DNA from: Paroedura picta | Lineage: Eukaryota; Chordata; Lepidosauria; Squamata; Gekkonidae | Direction: 5' to 3' | Assembly (NCBI RefSeq): GCF_049243985.1 | Contig: NC_135376.1 | Coordinates: forward strand, 43,567,001 to 43,631,000 | DNA length: 64,000 nucleotides | Part shown: one piece after another, positions 40,301 through 55,300 of the stretch | Numbering within the stretch: the first letter of the stretch is position 1 | How the letters are laid out: every line of letters begins with the position of its first letter | Notes under the pieces: generated by a model | What the model was told of the DNA's origin: nothing | The model's input: only the letters and a program-made list of their open reading frames with translations | Databases searched by the model: none | Translations under genes and position numbers: made by a program

Positions 40301-43300
40301 ATATGTTCCTGTGCAACAACTATGGTCATCAGGCTGTTCTCTCAGAATGGCTCACCTAATATTGGCCACAGCCCAGGCCTTTTCCTTTGTGCCTCTCACA
40401 CAGTGGAATGAACTTCCTGAAGGGGTGAGAGGAGACCCTTTGTTGAAAAATCCTCTGGAGGTGTGTAAGGGCTTGCTTGTTTTAAGGGGAGCAGGTATTC
40501 AGGGTTGTTATTTATCTGTAATGCTTTAATCATCATATGTAAGCTGCTAAGAGGAAAGGCAGAATATAAATATCTTAATGAAATACCATTGAGCTTTTGT
40601 AGCTGAACTCTTGGGATAAACAGCAGGACTGACTTTCTGTGGTTCCTCCAGGTGCAAAAGAGGCCACCACCACCTTGCATATACTCAGTCTGTTGCGTGA
40701 CTTGATGCCTTGCTTGCCTGCCTCATCTGTTAAACCCTGTTGTGAGACTTTGCTTCGGGTCATGACCCTCAGCAATGTGGTGAGTTCCCACTTTCTTGGC
40801 TTTGCTTGGGCGGGGGAGGTGTATACTTTTCAGGAGGAGGTGGTGGAGAGAGCTTTGGTGGGGGTAATGGTGCCGAGATGACTTTGGGATGTGACTGTTC
40901 ATGCAGACACTCTTGTGGCTTTAACTGTATGTGCTATTCCTTGTGAGTGGGAGAATTTTTCCTGTCTCTTTGGGATAGATGTTTGAATAAGAATAAGGAT
41001 TCTTATTTGCTTTCACAGCTGGTAACAGCATGTGCCATGAATGCCTTTCATAGCCTCTTTGGTGCCCAGCCGCCTTCATCATCTCTGCCAGCTGAGCTCA
41101 ATGCCCAAATCATCACTGTGAGTCCTGCAAAAGTCAAACCAGACTAGGGTTGGGTCAGTTGAGCATGGGCCACTTTTGTGTATTAACCTCTGTGTATTGC
41201 TGTGTTAGGCCCTGTATGACTATGTGCCCAGTGAGGGTGACCTGCAGCCTTTGCTGGCCTGGCTAGCTGTCATGGAGCGAGCACATATCAACCTGGCCAG
41301 GTACGGAGGGAAGCTGGCATAGTAATGGGAAGGCTTGGGGGGGGGGGCATACCGTGCAGCTAGGCTGTAATGAGGCTCTTCTCTCTTGTAGGCTGCAATG
41401 GGAGCTGTGCTGGGCTCACCTTTCTCGCCTCTTCAGTGCAGTCATGGGCACCTTCCTGTCCCCACACCCCCAGGTGGTGTCAGCTGCTGCCCAAACCCTA
41501 AAGGTATTCTTACTTCTATCTGCATGGCAGAGCTGTCCAGACCTGTGGTTTTGTGAGCTTTCAATCAAATACGAGGTTGGAGAACTACTGTGGTTCAACA
41601 TTGCATGCTGTCTTGTACATGCTCTGTTGGGGTCCCTATGGACAGCTGTAGCCAGCATATGGTACACTCTTCACTTCTAGGTAGCGTGAAATTGATGCTG
41701 GTGTTGGATTGTATCCAAATATATATTTGCTTTTTTGCAGGCTCTGCTCAGTGAGTGTGTGGCTCCTCACGTGGCAGAACTGGGGCTGGTTTCCTCTGCC
41801 ACCCCCTCTGGCCCTGCTGCCCATGTCTGCAAGATGTTCAGGTAAAAGTGTCAGCCAGCTAGCTGGTGGGCGGCAGTCTGGGTTATCTTGCAACCACCTC
41901 TGTTAGCTGTAGGCTTTGCTAGGGTTGGTTGTTTTTGACTGGATATGTGCTCTTCTTCTTGCAGAGCAGTAGAAGAAGGCCTGATGTACCGGTTCCATGC
42001 GGCCTGGGGCTCTGTGTTGCAGGTTCTGAAGGCTTTTTTTGAGGCATGTGGGTGCCAGTTTCATCCCATGATGAGAAAGGTAGACCGCTATAAAAGTCGA
42101 TGCTTACCTTGTTACTAGCTAATGGATTATTGTCCAAGTTTCTGTCACAGAAAAGAGATTATTTGGATATCAGAGCTTGCAAGATAGACAATCTAATCCC
42201 TCATGAATCTCCCCAAGCATTATGATCATCTTCAGAAGCCTTGATTAGAGAGCCCCTGTCTTCTGAGTTTGGGTGGGTGGCAATCCAGGAGAGGACCTTC
42301 TTGGGCCTCACAGCAAAGCTCTGTGATGCTCTGCCCAGGGAGATTCATTTGTCTCCTGTTGTCTTTTGCCGGCAGCTTGAAGACTTTTGTTTCAGTGATC
42401 CCTCCTTCCAATGTTTTCTTTTTGTATGTATTTGAATTCCTCTCAAAACCCTTAAAATTGTTTTCATAATGTATATTTGGGAGGGGATTGATTTTAATGG
42501 TATTATAATGTAATCTTATCTTGTATGTTTTAAATTGTTAACTGCCTTGGTGGCCCTCGAAAGGACAGGAAAACGGGATATAAAAGTCATAAATAAAAAT
42601 GCTTCTGAGGTACAGAATTACTAAAATGGGGAGGTAGAGTGTTCGAATCAAGAGGGAAGATCAGAAAACACAGGGGAAATTATTTTGTATATCTTGGTGG
42701 CAGGTACCTCCCATTGACTCTCCCCTCTTTATTGTTTCCTTTTGCAGTGCCTGCAATCCTTAGCTGACCTACGTGGCTCCCCACACTTTCCCCACACTAT
42801 GTTGCTTGACCATGCTGTGGGGGCTGCTGTGGCTACCATGGGCCCAGAGGTTGTTCTGCAGGCTGTGCCCCTAGGCATCGATGGCACAGAGTAAGTATGA
42901 TCTCTGTCTTTGAAGGGAGTTGTGATGTTTCTCCCCGGAGAGGAACATACCTGGTTACAAGAATGAATTTAAGGTAGCTAACATGATAAGCAAAGCAAGG
43001 TGATGTGTGGCACAGAGGAAGTGCCGGACCATCCGGAAACAGTGCTCTTTAATAATCTCTTACTATATCTTTTTATGCCATCCAGCCTCATACTCCAAAA
43101 CTAAGAGTTATTGGGTGTACTTTACATGGGGCTTTCACATCTCCAGCGGCTTATAGGTTGCTGGTGACTGGAAGCCAAAGTCACCAGAGAATGCACAACA
43201 AAGTGCCCAGGTCAACGTATTCCATGGTAGTGCTTCCTGAGTCCGCTTATGGTTACATATTGTGACTTTACCCTCTCTGCCACCTATCTTTTTCCTTAGG

Positions 43301-46300
43301 GAGACACTGGATTTCCCTTGCAGCTGGCTCCTTCCTGTGCTTCGGGACCATATCCATGATGCCCCTCTTGCCTTCTTCTGCACCTACTTCTTACCACTAG
43401 CTACCACTCTAAAACTCAGAGGTAACTGAGTGTGTGGATGAATTAAACCCAGAGTGCAAATGCACAGGACCCAGGGGGGAACAAGACAAGCCCAATCTCT
43501 GTGTCTGAGGATATCATTAGCACCGGGCAGACGGCATGGGGAAACTGCCATTGACAAATCTGCTGTGCCAGATTCTAGAAAATAAAGGCCAGCCCCTTAA
43601 GATGAACATTGGTGAATATTCCCAGTTTGCTCCAGCTTCCTGTTTCTTGCTTCTCCCTCCCTTCCCAATAAACACTTTCAGCTCATGGGTGTGTGGTGTA
43701 GTGGGCGGAGGGTCAGACTAGGATCTGGGAGACCCAGGTTGCAATCCTTACTCTGCCATGAGGAATCTGCTGGGTGACCCTGGTCTGGTCACAAACCCTC
43801 ATCTTAACCTACCTCGGGGGGTTCTTGTGGGGATAAAATGGAGGAGAGGGGAACAAGGGAAGCAGTTTTGGTTCGCTTCCATTGGGTAGAATGGTGGGAT
43901 ATAAACAAAGAAAATAAGTTACTTTATATCTGTGCCTACTTGCAGTTTAATGTCTGTTGTCTGAATGCAGCCAATTTTACCTCAGGAATTAATTTGTATT
44001 TGTAAATTGTGGCATAGGAACATTTGGTATTTTATGCCTGAATTCAAGAAGCAGGCTGTTTCTGCTCAGGTCTGCACGGATACCTGGCTTTGCTATGGTA
44101 CATCCTGTCCAACAGAAGAGCATTCCCAGGTTAATCATTTGTAGCATCTTTTGAATACCACTATCTTCTCCTTTCTTTCTCCTTTTAGCCACAGCCCTTG
44201 CCCAAGCAGAACGACACTTAGAAGCCAAGATCTATGATACGCTGCAGTGCCAGGTGAGGAGGGGCCTCCACAGCTCTGCATCCTGTATCTTTTGGGGCTT
44301 TGCTGGGGCAATGGTTCTAATCTGCCCCCCCTCTGCCTTCTTAGGTCTGGAACCTACTGCCCAGTTTTTGCACCCACCCTCCAGATATAGTGTCCTCATT
44401 CAAGGGACTGGCTCGCACCTTGGGAATGGCCATCAGTGACCGGTCTGATCTGCGGCTGATAGTTTGCCAAGCTCTGCGCAGGCTAATTAATAAGGGCTGC
44501 CAAACAGGTGAGGTCTTTTTGTGGGAGAGGTTCACTGCTGCTCTCTGCCATGAACTCACATTGCATTCTGGATTGGTTCTGTTGGGTGCGCCATTAATCC
44601 TTTCTTTGATTCCCCTACCATATCCTGTGTAAAAGAATATCCTCCTGTGTTCATCCTCTCCCCCCTCCCCCCACAATAGATAACAAGTTGCAGTATAACT
44701 AAATGCCATTTTATCAGGCACCATCTTTCTCCTATTCTAGCCTTGGAGCAATGCTCCATCTAGCTAGCATTCTAATCCCAGGCAGAGACCAATTGGAGTT
44801 ATGTTTCTGGCATGCCTGATGAAGTGCGCCTGCACCAGATGAATATCTGGACATATCCGTCTCCATCTCTATCTGGCCTTTTTAACCTTGCATTTCTCTG
44901 CCTCCGCTTATAGATGCCGAACGTGCTGAGGTTGGGCGCTTTGCAAAGAACTTCCTGCCCATCCTTTTTAATGCTTACAGCCAACAGGACACTGCCTCTC
45001 AGAGCCCTGTGCAAAGACGTTCTGTGCTGGAAACTGTCCGAGCCTATTTGACAGTCGCAGAGCCTCAGGTGAGCAGAGTTCTACAAAATAGGGCACAGAT
45101 GCCACTCGCTGACGAGCTAGGATGGAGACCAATCTATGTGGGTGGATCTTAGAATTGTGTGTCAGGAAAGGAGCTAAGAGGAATTTCCTCCCGGCTAGAC
45201 TGGCCAGGGATTCCGGCTTTTTTGTTGGGGGGGGGCATTATCTCAGCATGGAATTGGGGTCACTGTGGGCAACCAGGTAGTTGTGAACCTCCTGAATTCT
45301 GCATGGGGTTGGACTAGATGACGCTGGAGGTCCCTTCCAACTCTATGATTCTGTGATTGAGAGCCTTCTCTCTGTTGCAGATGATGTGTGGATTCCTGGA
45401 GAAAGCTACTGAGAAACTGACCAGCCCTGATAGTTCAGAGTTTTCCAGGTAAAGCCCAGCCCCAAGGTGGCCACCAGCTTTTCTTGTATTTTTGGTTCTG
45501 ACCCTACTCAGTAGGAGTGTGGCTTTTGCAGCCTGCAGAATCCCTGTCATGCTTTGCTTCCTCTATGACACCCCAGATATGTAACACTGTAATGGCATCA
45601 TCCTGTAGTGTTCTGAGATGCAAAATGTTACATTCCCTCCTTGCTTGCCTTAGCGTTCCCTACTCATTTTTGTAGAAAAACAGCACCCTTCCCTTCACTC
45701 TGTTTGAGGGAGAATGAGCAGAGGCCTAAAGATGCTTAGCTCTGTCTTTACTTTTGCTAACAGCACTGTCCTTGCTGCAGGCTCTCCATGTTGGATCTTG
45801 TGGTAGCCATGGCTCCCTATGTGGATGAGAAATCCCTGCGTTCTCTCTATGGTACCATCCAGCCCTCCTTGCAGGTGAGCTATCCTGTCACTGACCTGTT
45901 GCAGACCTCTGGCTTGTTGCCTGACTGTTCCCTTCTCTGACCATGCAGAGACTGCCGGATTACTATTGCCAGAGTCCGGGGGAGCGGGGAGGAGCACATT
46001 TTTTTAGATAGAAAGGGAATGGGTATCTCCCTCCATTCAGGAGAAGAATCCAATGACAGGGTGGTGGGAAAGGGTGGCAGGAGAAGTAGAAAGAATAGAT
46101 TGAGCCTATCAATATTTTCCTGGGACCGCCCCTGTCCTCTGAAGCTGTGCTGGTGCTGAAGAAAACCTTTGTGTCGGACGATCAATCTCAGCCTCTTGGA
46201 TAATTGAGACTTAGCAGTTACCATCTCAAGGAAACAACAGTCGTCCTTGGCGATGGACTTGGAGTCCCTTTCTGTTTTTCTTATTAGAATAGGGCAGGCA

Positions 46301-49300
46301 GCGAAGGATGAGAGTGCATGATCACTGTGCTTGTGAGTGCATGAACACTGTGTTTCTAGGTTTCTCTGTCTGGTTCAAATGCCTAGAAAAAAGACCATGG
46401 GATCCAGAAGAAGGCGTATCGAGTACTGGAGGAGGTGTGTGCCTCTGACCGGCCTGCATGCCAGGACTTTGTGCGAAGCCATCTGGAGGAGCTGCAGAGT
46501 ACTCTTCTGGGCTCTCTTCCCAGTGCTTCCTCACCTGCCAAGAGGGTAAGGAGAAGGCATAACTGCTTTGCAAGATGAAGCGGGACAGATGCTGAGAGTA
46601 GAATTTTGAGAAGAAGAGCAGAGGGATTGCAGGATACCTTCCAGGCGCTGTTATTTTTAATCTTGCACTGTGTCATCCTTTGTTCCCAGCCCCGGCTGAA
46701 GTGCCTCCTCCATGTCGTCAAACAGCTCACAGCAGAGCATGAGGACTTTGTCACTGCGTTGGTGCCTGAGGTGAGGAGGAGCAGGAATGGGAAAAGAGCA
46801 AAGCTGATGCCATCTATCAGAAGACAGGGAGAAATGTCGCTCTCAGCCTAGAATGTTGGAGCGGGCATGAATTTTTGTCTCAAAACTGCCCCAGTTTATC
46901 TGTAGACCAGGGGTAGTCAACCTGTGGTCATTTCTTGGTGTTTCAGGCTGTGTATATGGGGGAAACTCCTAGGCCTGTCTCAGGTTAAAACAAGGATGCT
47001 GATGAATATCTTTGCTGTCTCCAGGTAATCCTCTGCACCAAGGAGGTCTCTGTGGGTGCCCGCAGGAATGCTTACAATCTGCTTGTAGAGATCGGTCATG
47101 CCTTCCTGAGGTTTGGCCCTACTGCAGATGGTGAGTCCTGGTTGCCCACACTGGGATGCTGCATGAATATGCTGGGATTTGGGGGAGGGATGCCACTTTC
47201 CCACTGTTCACTGGTGCCCTTGCTAGCTCCTCTCTACTCCTGTGGGTTTTAGCACTTGTGGTGCTGCAATTGCCATTGCTCCCTCCCCCCTCCCAACTGG
47301 GCTTCATAACCATGAATGAATCTTGTTTTGGGGTATGTTTAGTTTAAATTTTCCATTAGATTACTGGGTTGTGAGACTTGCCTATGTTCTGCTGTGCATA
47401 ATTCCATCTACCAGCAGTGAGATTTTGTTTACAAGAAAACAATCTAGATTGCTAAATCTTGCTTTTGATGCTATATTTCATGCTGTAGCTGAACATTTGC
47501 TGAAAAGCAAAATACACGTTGTGCTACCCTTCCCAGGCTGCTGTTCTGGTATTTTTATTTATTATTTATTCATTCAACTTCTACATTGCCCCTCAGTTGG
47601 TATCTTGGGGCGGTCCTGTGGCTGTTTCCTGTCCCCATTCCCATGTTGCCTGCTAAAGATGGACCTCCGAGTCCTCCCAGCTTGGTGTGGTGGTTAAGAA
47701 CAGCAGACTCTAATCTAGAGGACTGTTTGATTCCCTGCTGCTCCACATGCAGCAAGCTGGGTGACCTTGGGCTCACCACAGCACTGATAGTACTATTCTG
47801 ACCGAGCACTCCTGTCAGACCTCTCTCAGCCCCATCTGCCTCACAGGGTGTCTGTTGTAGGGAGAGGAATGGAAGGTGATTGTCATCCACTTTGAGACTT
47901 CTTTGGGTACTGAAAAGCGGGGTATAAAAACCAACTCTTATTCTTCCCCTTTGTTCTCTGATGCAATGGAAGAATTCAAAGTTGTTTAAGGATGTGATTC
48001 TTTTCTCGGTCTCCAGGGTACCTGGATTTAGGCAATGGCTTGCTCTGCCTTAAATTCTTTCCTTTTCATGGAAATTTCTGTATAGTTACAGTCTACCTCC
48101 TGCAAGAATCTCTTTGGTCCTAGTTAGCAGCATGCTATATGGAGTTGTGAGTGCCTTACTTTTAAGCGAACTGGGAGAAGACAGGATTGGGATCTTCTAA
48201 CAGCCAGTTTTCCAATTCCCTTTAGATGCTATGCAGCGTTACCTTCTCCTGGTCTATGCAGGCTTGACCGGCTCAGTCACCATGATGAGCTGCAGTGTTC
48301 TTGCTCTTGCCCGGCTGCTCTTTGAGTTCAAAGGTGAGCAAACTTGGGAACCAAAAGCTGATTGGATAATGCTAATAGCCTCATGAGCTGGGAACTGGCC
48401 TTCTCGCTGGGATTGTTCAGGAACCTTTGAGCTGAGTTTGTGCCAGGTTGGGTGTATCCATGAGGATGTGCAAGGAGCTGTCTCTAGGTGTATGGAGCTT
48501 CGGTTCCAGGGCTTTGAGGGTTTGTTTGTAAATGCAGGAAAGAAAACTCTCTGATGTGAGATAGCAATCCAGAGAACTCACCCACATAGCTGCAGATGGG
48601 AAGGGATCTTAAGCATTGGAGCATGCTTTTCCTAAGATGATCTGTTGTTTGGCAGAACATATCAGTCCAGTGGCCTTGGAGCAGCTCGTGCAGCATATCT
48701 GCCTCATGGTAGGCTCACGGACACGAGACGTCGTCAAGTCAGCCCTGGGCTTCCTCAAGGTGGCGCTGCTGCTCCTGGACGGAGCCTTGCTGGGACGGCA
48801 CCTGCAGACTATGGTGAAGTGGGAGTGGCGTGTTTGGGTCAGGCTGTGGGAAGGAGGGTGCTGGAAACAAGTTCTTTCAGCTTGCCTGTCTTTTAATTTT
48901 CCCAAAAAGGCCAGAGTTGGGAAAGTACTTTCACTGATTGATCCCAGCCCTGCCTCACAAAAGGCTGTCTAGAACTTGGCACAGATGCATGAGTGTGTTG
49001 GAACTGCTGCTCTGTCCGTATGCTAATCCTCACAAGACGCCACGTCCCTCTGACTGCTCTCAGAAAGTAGTGGGGCCATCCCCTTAGGGAGGGAGGGAGT
49101 GGGCGGGAGAGATCTGGGGCTGAAGAGCCTTGTTTCCTAAGTGGTGTGGTTGCCAGGCTGTGTGTGTGTGTGTGTGGGGGGGGGGGGCGGTAACGTTATT
49201 GCCATCTGCTCAGAGTTCTGATGCCGGGTTTCTGCTTATAGCTGGAAGCCATTGGAGGCATGAGTGATGACATGAGGCGGCACTTCCGCATGAAGCTGCG

Positions 49301-52300
49301 AAACCTTCTCTCCAAGCTGATCCGCAAATTTGGGTTAGTGCCAGGATTGGTGGGAGGACGAGTAAGATGCAAAGTGATGAATGGGGACTGAGAAGAGCTG
49401 ATCAACGTTGTCTCCTTGAGTGTTGTCAGCTGCCCTGGGACCGCAGGGAGGGAGCGAGTACAAGTCTAATGATAAATAAGGGGAAGGACTGCCCACCATG
49501 ATCCCCTCCTCAGGCACACACTAAACTGCCCCCGGGTGCTCTAGGGCGCTTTCTGCCTAGCGGAGGTTGTCTTGGACTGCGACACCCTGCATAAGGGCAC
49601 ACCCTTAGCCACACTTCTGAAATTCACACATTGTTGGGATCATTCTGGCTAGCTTTGGTGGCCAGACATCGTTAGGGGCTGCCTCTCATCACCCCCACCA
49701 CTTGGCATACCACCACCACTTGCTCTGGGCTGGGAGGCACACAGGAGCAGCAGCTGAGATTCTGCCCTCTTTGGAGAGTTTCCCACCACAGTGTGAGATG
49801 TGCAGATGTGGTCAAAAGGTTGAAAAATGCTGACTTACAGAATTACTAAACCTGTTTGGTGTAGTGCTTAGGAGTGCGGACTTCTAATCTGGCGTGCCGG
49901 GTTCGATTCTGCACTCCCCCATATGCAACCAGCTGGGTGACCTTGGGCTCGCCATGGCACTGATAAAGCTGTTCTGACTGAGCAGTGATATCAGGGCTCT
50001 CTCAGCCTCACCTATCTCACGGGGTGTCTGTTGTGGGGAGAGGAAAGGGAAGGAGACTGTAAGCCGCTTTGAGCCTCCTTCGGGTAGAGAAAAACGGCAT
50101 ATAAGAACCAATTCCTCTGAAGCCAGTTATTCATTTCTCATTACTTTTCTCCAAGGAAATGGTCACAAATTGACTTTTTTCCAAGGCATGCTTGCTTTTT
50201 TTTCAAAGAAATCCTGAGGAAGGTGGGAGAGTTGTGGCAAGGGGCACGTGCATTATTCATCTTTTAGGTGAAGGAGTTAATTTAAGATGCTGTTTTAAGA
50301 ACTATCCATGTTGACGGCAGTTCTTCTGGACAAAGCTACAAAGGTTTTTGCTACCTCCCAGGATAAGGATGGGCCATTTAGGTCAGTAATGGGTGAATGT
50401 TTGGCCAAATTTTACAAGCATCAAAGGAAAATGAGATTATTATGTTGAGATTATAGGCTTGATCTGGAATATAAAGCCAGAAGCTGTGTATGTGGTTTGC
50501 CTGCTTTTTGATAGATAAAAATGGTCTAAAAAAAAAAAGGATGAATCCTCCTTGATCCATCACACTGTTTTACCTCCTCCCTTCTGGAGGAAGATAGTTT
50601 TTGTGGTTTGTCTGCAAATACAAATTACCAGGAAGAGATTTCTCCTTTCATTAGTCATAACCTGCTTTTAGCAGTTACTGCTAAACTTGATGCAGATTTT
50701 CTGTACTGTCACTTCCACCTGACCTGATGTTAATAAGAAGATGCATCGTTAGTCGCAGGCCAAATCTCTCCATGTCTCATGACCTTACCTGAACTCGTCC
50801 TGCAGGCAGTTTTTTTGGGTGTGCCTGGTCCGGCTGGCTTCTGTTACACTGATGTCTCATCTTCATCCCCTAGCTTTGACCCCGTGCAGGCTTTGCTCCC
50901 AGAGTCGTATCGCAAGGTGCTGCTGAATATCCGTAAGGCTGAGGCAAGGAATCGGAAACGGCAAGCGCTGAAACGGGCAGCTAGTTCCGTGGAAGAGGAC
51001 AGACCAGTGAAGTCCAAGGGAGACAGGTATGGAAGTGGTTCAGGTTGCAACTGAGAAGTGCTCAGTCTTCAAGGTCAGGGCAGGAGGGATTTCTGGCCTC
51101 TGACGTTCTTTAGGAGCAGAAGGGCTGTGTGTCCCGTACCCCTTGACTGAGTGCCACATACGTTGCCTCCCACCTGCAGCATGGAGGAGATACTGGCAGA
51201 CTCAGACTCTGACTTGGAAGATGACAGCAAACAACGTGATGGTAAAGAGACCAGGAAGGCATTACGGCAAAGAGGCCAGGCCTGGCTCAAAGAGGGAGAA
51301 GGCGATGAGCCCCTCAACTTCTTGGACCCTCATGTGGCACACAGGGTGCTGGGTAAGGACCATGCGGCGAACTCTCACTACTGGAGACCTTTTATCTATC
51401 TCATTGTTGGGTGGCATGAAGACAAGAGATGCAGGCTGGATGTTCTGCTTCCACATAAGGGCTTTGCACTCTCGTTTCTTTCCCCCATGCAGCTACCAAG
51501 CCAGGCACTGGTAAGGCTGGGAAAGTCAGCCAGGACTTCAAGGTGTCAGCTGATGGGCGCCTTATCATATGTGATGATGAAGAGGAGGAGGAGGAGGAAG
51601 AGGCTAAAGGTACTTCGGAATGTATTCAGAGGGGGAATTTGGGTTTTCTAGTAATGGGCGATTGAATTATGAGTGACATAATTCTACCAATAGCACAATA
51701 CTAGTATCATGATTTGAGTGTTCAAAAGCTGGCAGGAGCTCATGGGAATTGTAGTCCATGGATATCTGGAGAGCCGCAGTTTGACTACCCCTGCTTTACA
51801 GCAACGCTGTAAGGTGGATCAGTATTATCATCCCCAAATTTATTGTATTTGTTGGGTTTCTAGGCCAACCCTCTCCAAAATGGTCTTTGGGATGCTTACA
51901 GCAGACATAGAAATATAATAAAATTCTTAAAAACCTAAACGTTAAATCTATTTAAAATTAAGCGACAGTCAATCACTCGCTTTCTCAGATTTATCACCAG
52001 AAGCCAGGAATCACGAGAAGTGGAGCTTCTGGTTCCACTTCCAGCTTGGATGGGGTACAGTCTGGGCAAGCCTGGGCAAGGGGGGTGGTAAGAGTGCAGC
52101 CCTTAGCCTCAGCCAAATGCCTAGTGGAAGGGTGCTGTTTTACAGGCCCTTTGGAACTTTTCAACCAGTGCTGGGCAAGACCTGAGAGAGAAAGGAAGAC
52201 AGTAAGGTCACATGATAAGTTCAGGCTTAGGGTAATGATTCAGAGCATCAGGCAAGGATCTGGGAGATCCAGGTTCAAATCCCCGCTAGCGCCAAGCTAG

Positions 52301-55300
52301 CTCATTGAGTGACTTTGGACCAGCCACTGACTCTCAGCTTAATCTATCTCACAGGGTTGTTGTGAGGATAACATGGTGGAGAGGAGAACGATGTAAGCCA
52401 CTTTGGGTGGGAAAGGCAGGGTATAAATGAATGAAATAAATTTGTGAAGAAGATAATGAAGTGAGGACTTTTGGCTTGTACTCTTGACCGCAACACCACA
52501 ACAGCTTCCATTTCTAGCCACTATGTTCTCTTCATAGCTCCATGTCATATTCTGCACATAACACAAGTTCCTTAATTGGAGAAAGCGGCGTTGTCTAAGT
52601 ATATTGTTCAGATTTACACCGCTGGAATAATTTATTTTTCTTACAGAGACTTGAATATTGTGGTGTTTAGAATGTAGGAGTGTCTCCTTACAGAACTCAG
52701 GATTGATTGATGCTGGGCAAATGTTTCTAACGCTAGGAAAAATGCTTCTAAGCCTAGGAAAAGAAGAGTACAGTTAACATGCTACATTCCAGACATTGTC
52801 ATTGCTGTGTCTTGATATCTGTCATCTTTGTTGCAGGAGTAGATGAAGAGATGGCAGATCTAATGCAGGAAGTTGGGATCCGGAGTGTAAGTGATGAGAG
52901 ATGTGGATTGGGGTTAGAGGAGGAAAAAAACATCTTTACAATGGAAATCGCATACACCCAGCATTGCTGAGATGGTTTTGCTCTCTGAATCTTGAAATAT
53001 ATTGAGCCTGACTGTTGAGTGTTCGGCCTTTGCCAGACAATGAGTACCAAAGGGACTGGAGGACTCCTGAGCCCCAGTGGGAAGCATAAGCTATTCATTC
53101 TAGCTGATGCATGGAATTTCCCTCCCTTGCAGAAGAAGGCTCAGAAGCGCCGATTTCGGGAAGAGGCTGATGACAAAGAGCAAGACAGCGATGCACAACC
53201 ACAGTATAAAAGTATGTGTATTTTTCTTGGCTGATGCTGTAGGCACTTATTGGCATGAATTCATTCCTTTGGACTGGTGACCGGAAGGGAGATGATGTGG
53301 TTGTGTAATGCTGAGGAGCAGTCCTTATGGTTACACTTGCCACCCAGCTCCATCTGAACACACAGAGTTCACCACCATCTTATGTTTCCATGTGATGCAG
53401 AAGCACAATAATATGGTAGTAAAACGATCACAAGGAGGCCGTTTTCACACTGGCTCCGAATTACTGTTGCCCGCTAGCGAGCCTACAGCTCAGTGGAGGG
53501 CTGGGCCAAAACTTTCTTTTGTAGCACAGCTTCCACACCTCATGCCCTCAACACTGATCCTGTCCTTGTTTGCAGCTGGAGGGTCTGGAATCCATCGTCC
53601 TGTTGGCAAGAATGCAGCCCCTGGCGGAGAATACAAAGCAAAGGTAAGAGCATAATAAAGGATCATTGTCTGAGCCAGAGTGTGAATATATGTATGAAGC
53701 CATTCACATCACTGTCCTAGAAAGTTCCTTTTTTTCTAGACTTTTAGAGCCAAATTAGCCATCTGGCTTTCATGCTGGTTATGGGAGTGAAACTGCCTTG
53801 GTCATCCTGGTGGATAGACTGCACCAGGAGAGGGATGTAGGGAGTACACCCCTGCTGGTGGCTTGTTTTGGCCTCTCTGTGGCTTTCGTAGGTGGCATTC
53901 TACTTAATTATATAGTAAGGTTAGAGTGCAAAGTATTAATGATGGTGGTGGTTCTTGGAAGAGAGGCTTTAGAAGGTGGTGCTAGAAGACTGCTGCTGTA
54001 CCCCTTGGCTCATGTTTTGTGGAGTTTCACAGGGTTCCAGCTTTTGTCTCATGCTATTTAACATGAAACCTCTGTTGGAGGTTATTGGGGATCTGGGTTT
54101 TTTGGGGGGGGCTGGAGGTGAGGTGCAGTCATAGCTGATTTACAAGCATACCTGTGGGGTTTTCAAGGCAAGTGACTAATAGATGCAGTCTGCTATTGCC
54201 TGCTTCTCTGTCACGACTCTGAACTTCCTTGTTGGTCTCCTATCAAAATACTAAGTAGGGCCAATTCTGCCTGGCTTCCAAGATTTGATGAGATTGGGCT
54301 AGCCTGGACTATCCAGACCGTGTAGCCAATATGCTGAAGACTACCTAGCTTTCTCTTTGTTTTCCACTGAATGTGGAAAAGCAGTGATGAATACTTGAGC
54401 TAAGTGATAGTCCGGATGTGGGCAAATAAACGTAACCTAGACAGGGTGGAAGTAAGATGGATTGGATATTTTTCTGATTCTGGAGTAGGAATGCAATTTG
54501 TTGGATGGGGTAGAAATGCCCCCTTCATAATGTCGGTTGGATGTGCTTTTGGATCTGGTTACGCTTCCGATACCCTGATAAAGGCAGTGGCTAGGAGTGC
54601 ATTTGAAAGCTATCCTAAGCAGCTCTGCTCAGAAGTATGTCCCATTTTATTCAGTGGGGCATACTCCCAGCACAGGGAATGTTCTTAGGATTGCAGTGTT
54701 TGAATTCTTGCTGCAGTCTCTCCAGCTGAACCCCTTCCTGGGTCACAGCTACAGCATTTCTGTAGTGTAATATCTAGATGTGCTATGTTATAGGCTGCTT
54801 CTGAAAAGCATTGAGAAGCTGCTGCTGCTGCTGGCTGCCTCCCAGTTGGTTTCCGTGGCCAGTCCATCAGGCTGTTCTCAAGGCCCTGGGCATTGGTCAT
54901 TTAATCCTTTGGCTTTGTTTCAGCTTTGCTCCAGATTTCGTGTGGTTGTAATTTCTGCATCCTGATCCTGTTATATTGCTTACTGGATGCCTTACTGTTG
55001 ACTGCACTGGCTTATACTGTGTACTTTACCTTGAGTCACAGTGGGAACAGAAGACTATAAATAATGTTGTTTTTTTTAAAGCAGGGACTTCTGGCATCTT
55101 CAAAGAGTGCTACTTGGCAGAGGATTTTTGGAATTCCGTTCCACCTTCTTAGGCTTTCTTCAAAGTCATGTTTAGAAGAGCTCTCTCATCATATATACTG
55201 TAGCACAATATTCAGTGCTCCCACCCTGAACTTGGACGTCATTCCCTTTGAATTAGTTTTTAAACTTTGGAACAGCATAGCTCTAACTAAGCCTTGCTTT

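Noticed and set aside
44812-44860. CTGATGAA motif with a short hairpin in RRP12 intron 17
   Set aside because: It reads better as a decayed piece of the 'cctgatgaagtgcgcctgca' reptile repeat than as a snoRNA.
54384-54480. Possible C/D box snoRNA in an RRP12 intron (GTGATGA and a later CTGA)
   Set aside because: No terminal stem, no good internal C'/D' pair and no recognisable guide. Short boxes like these occur by chance.
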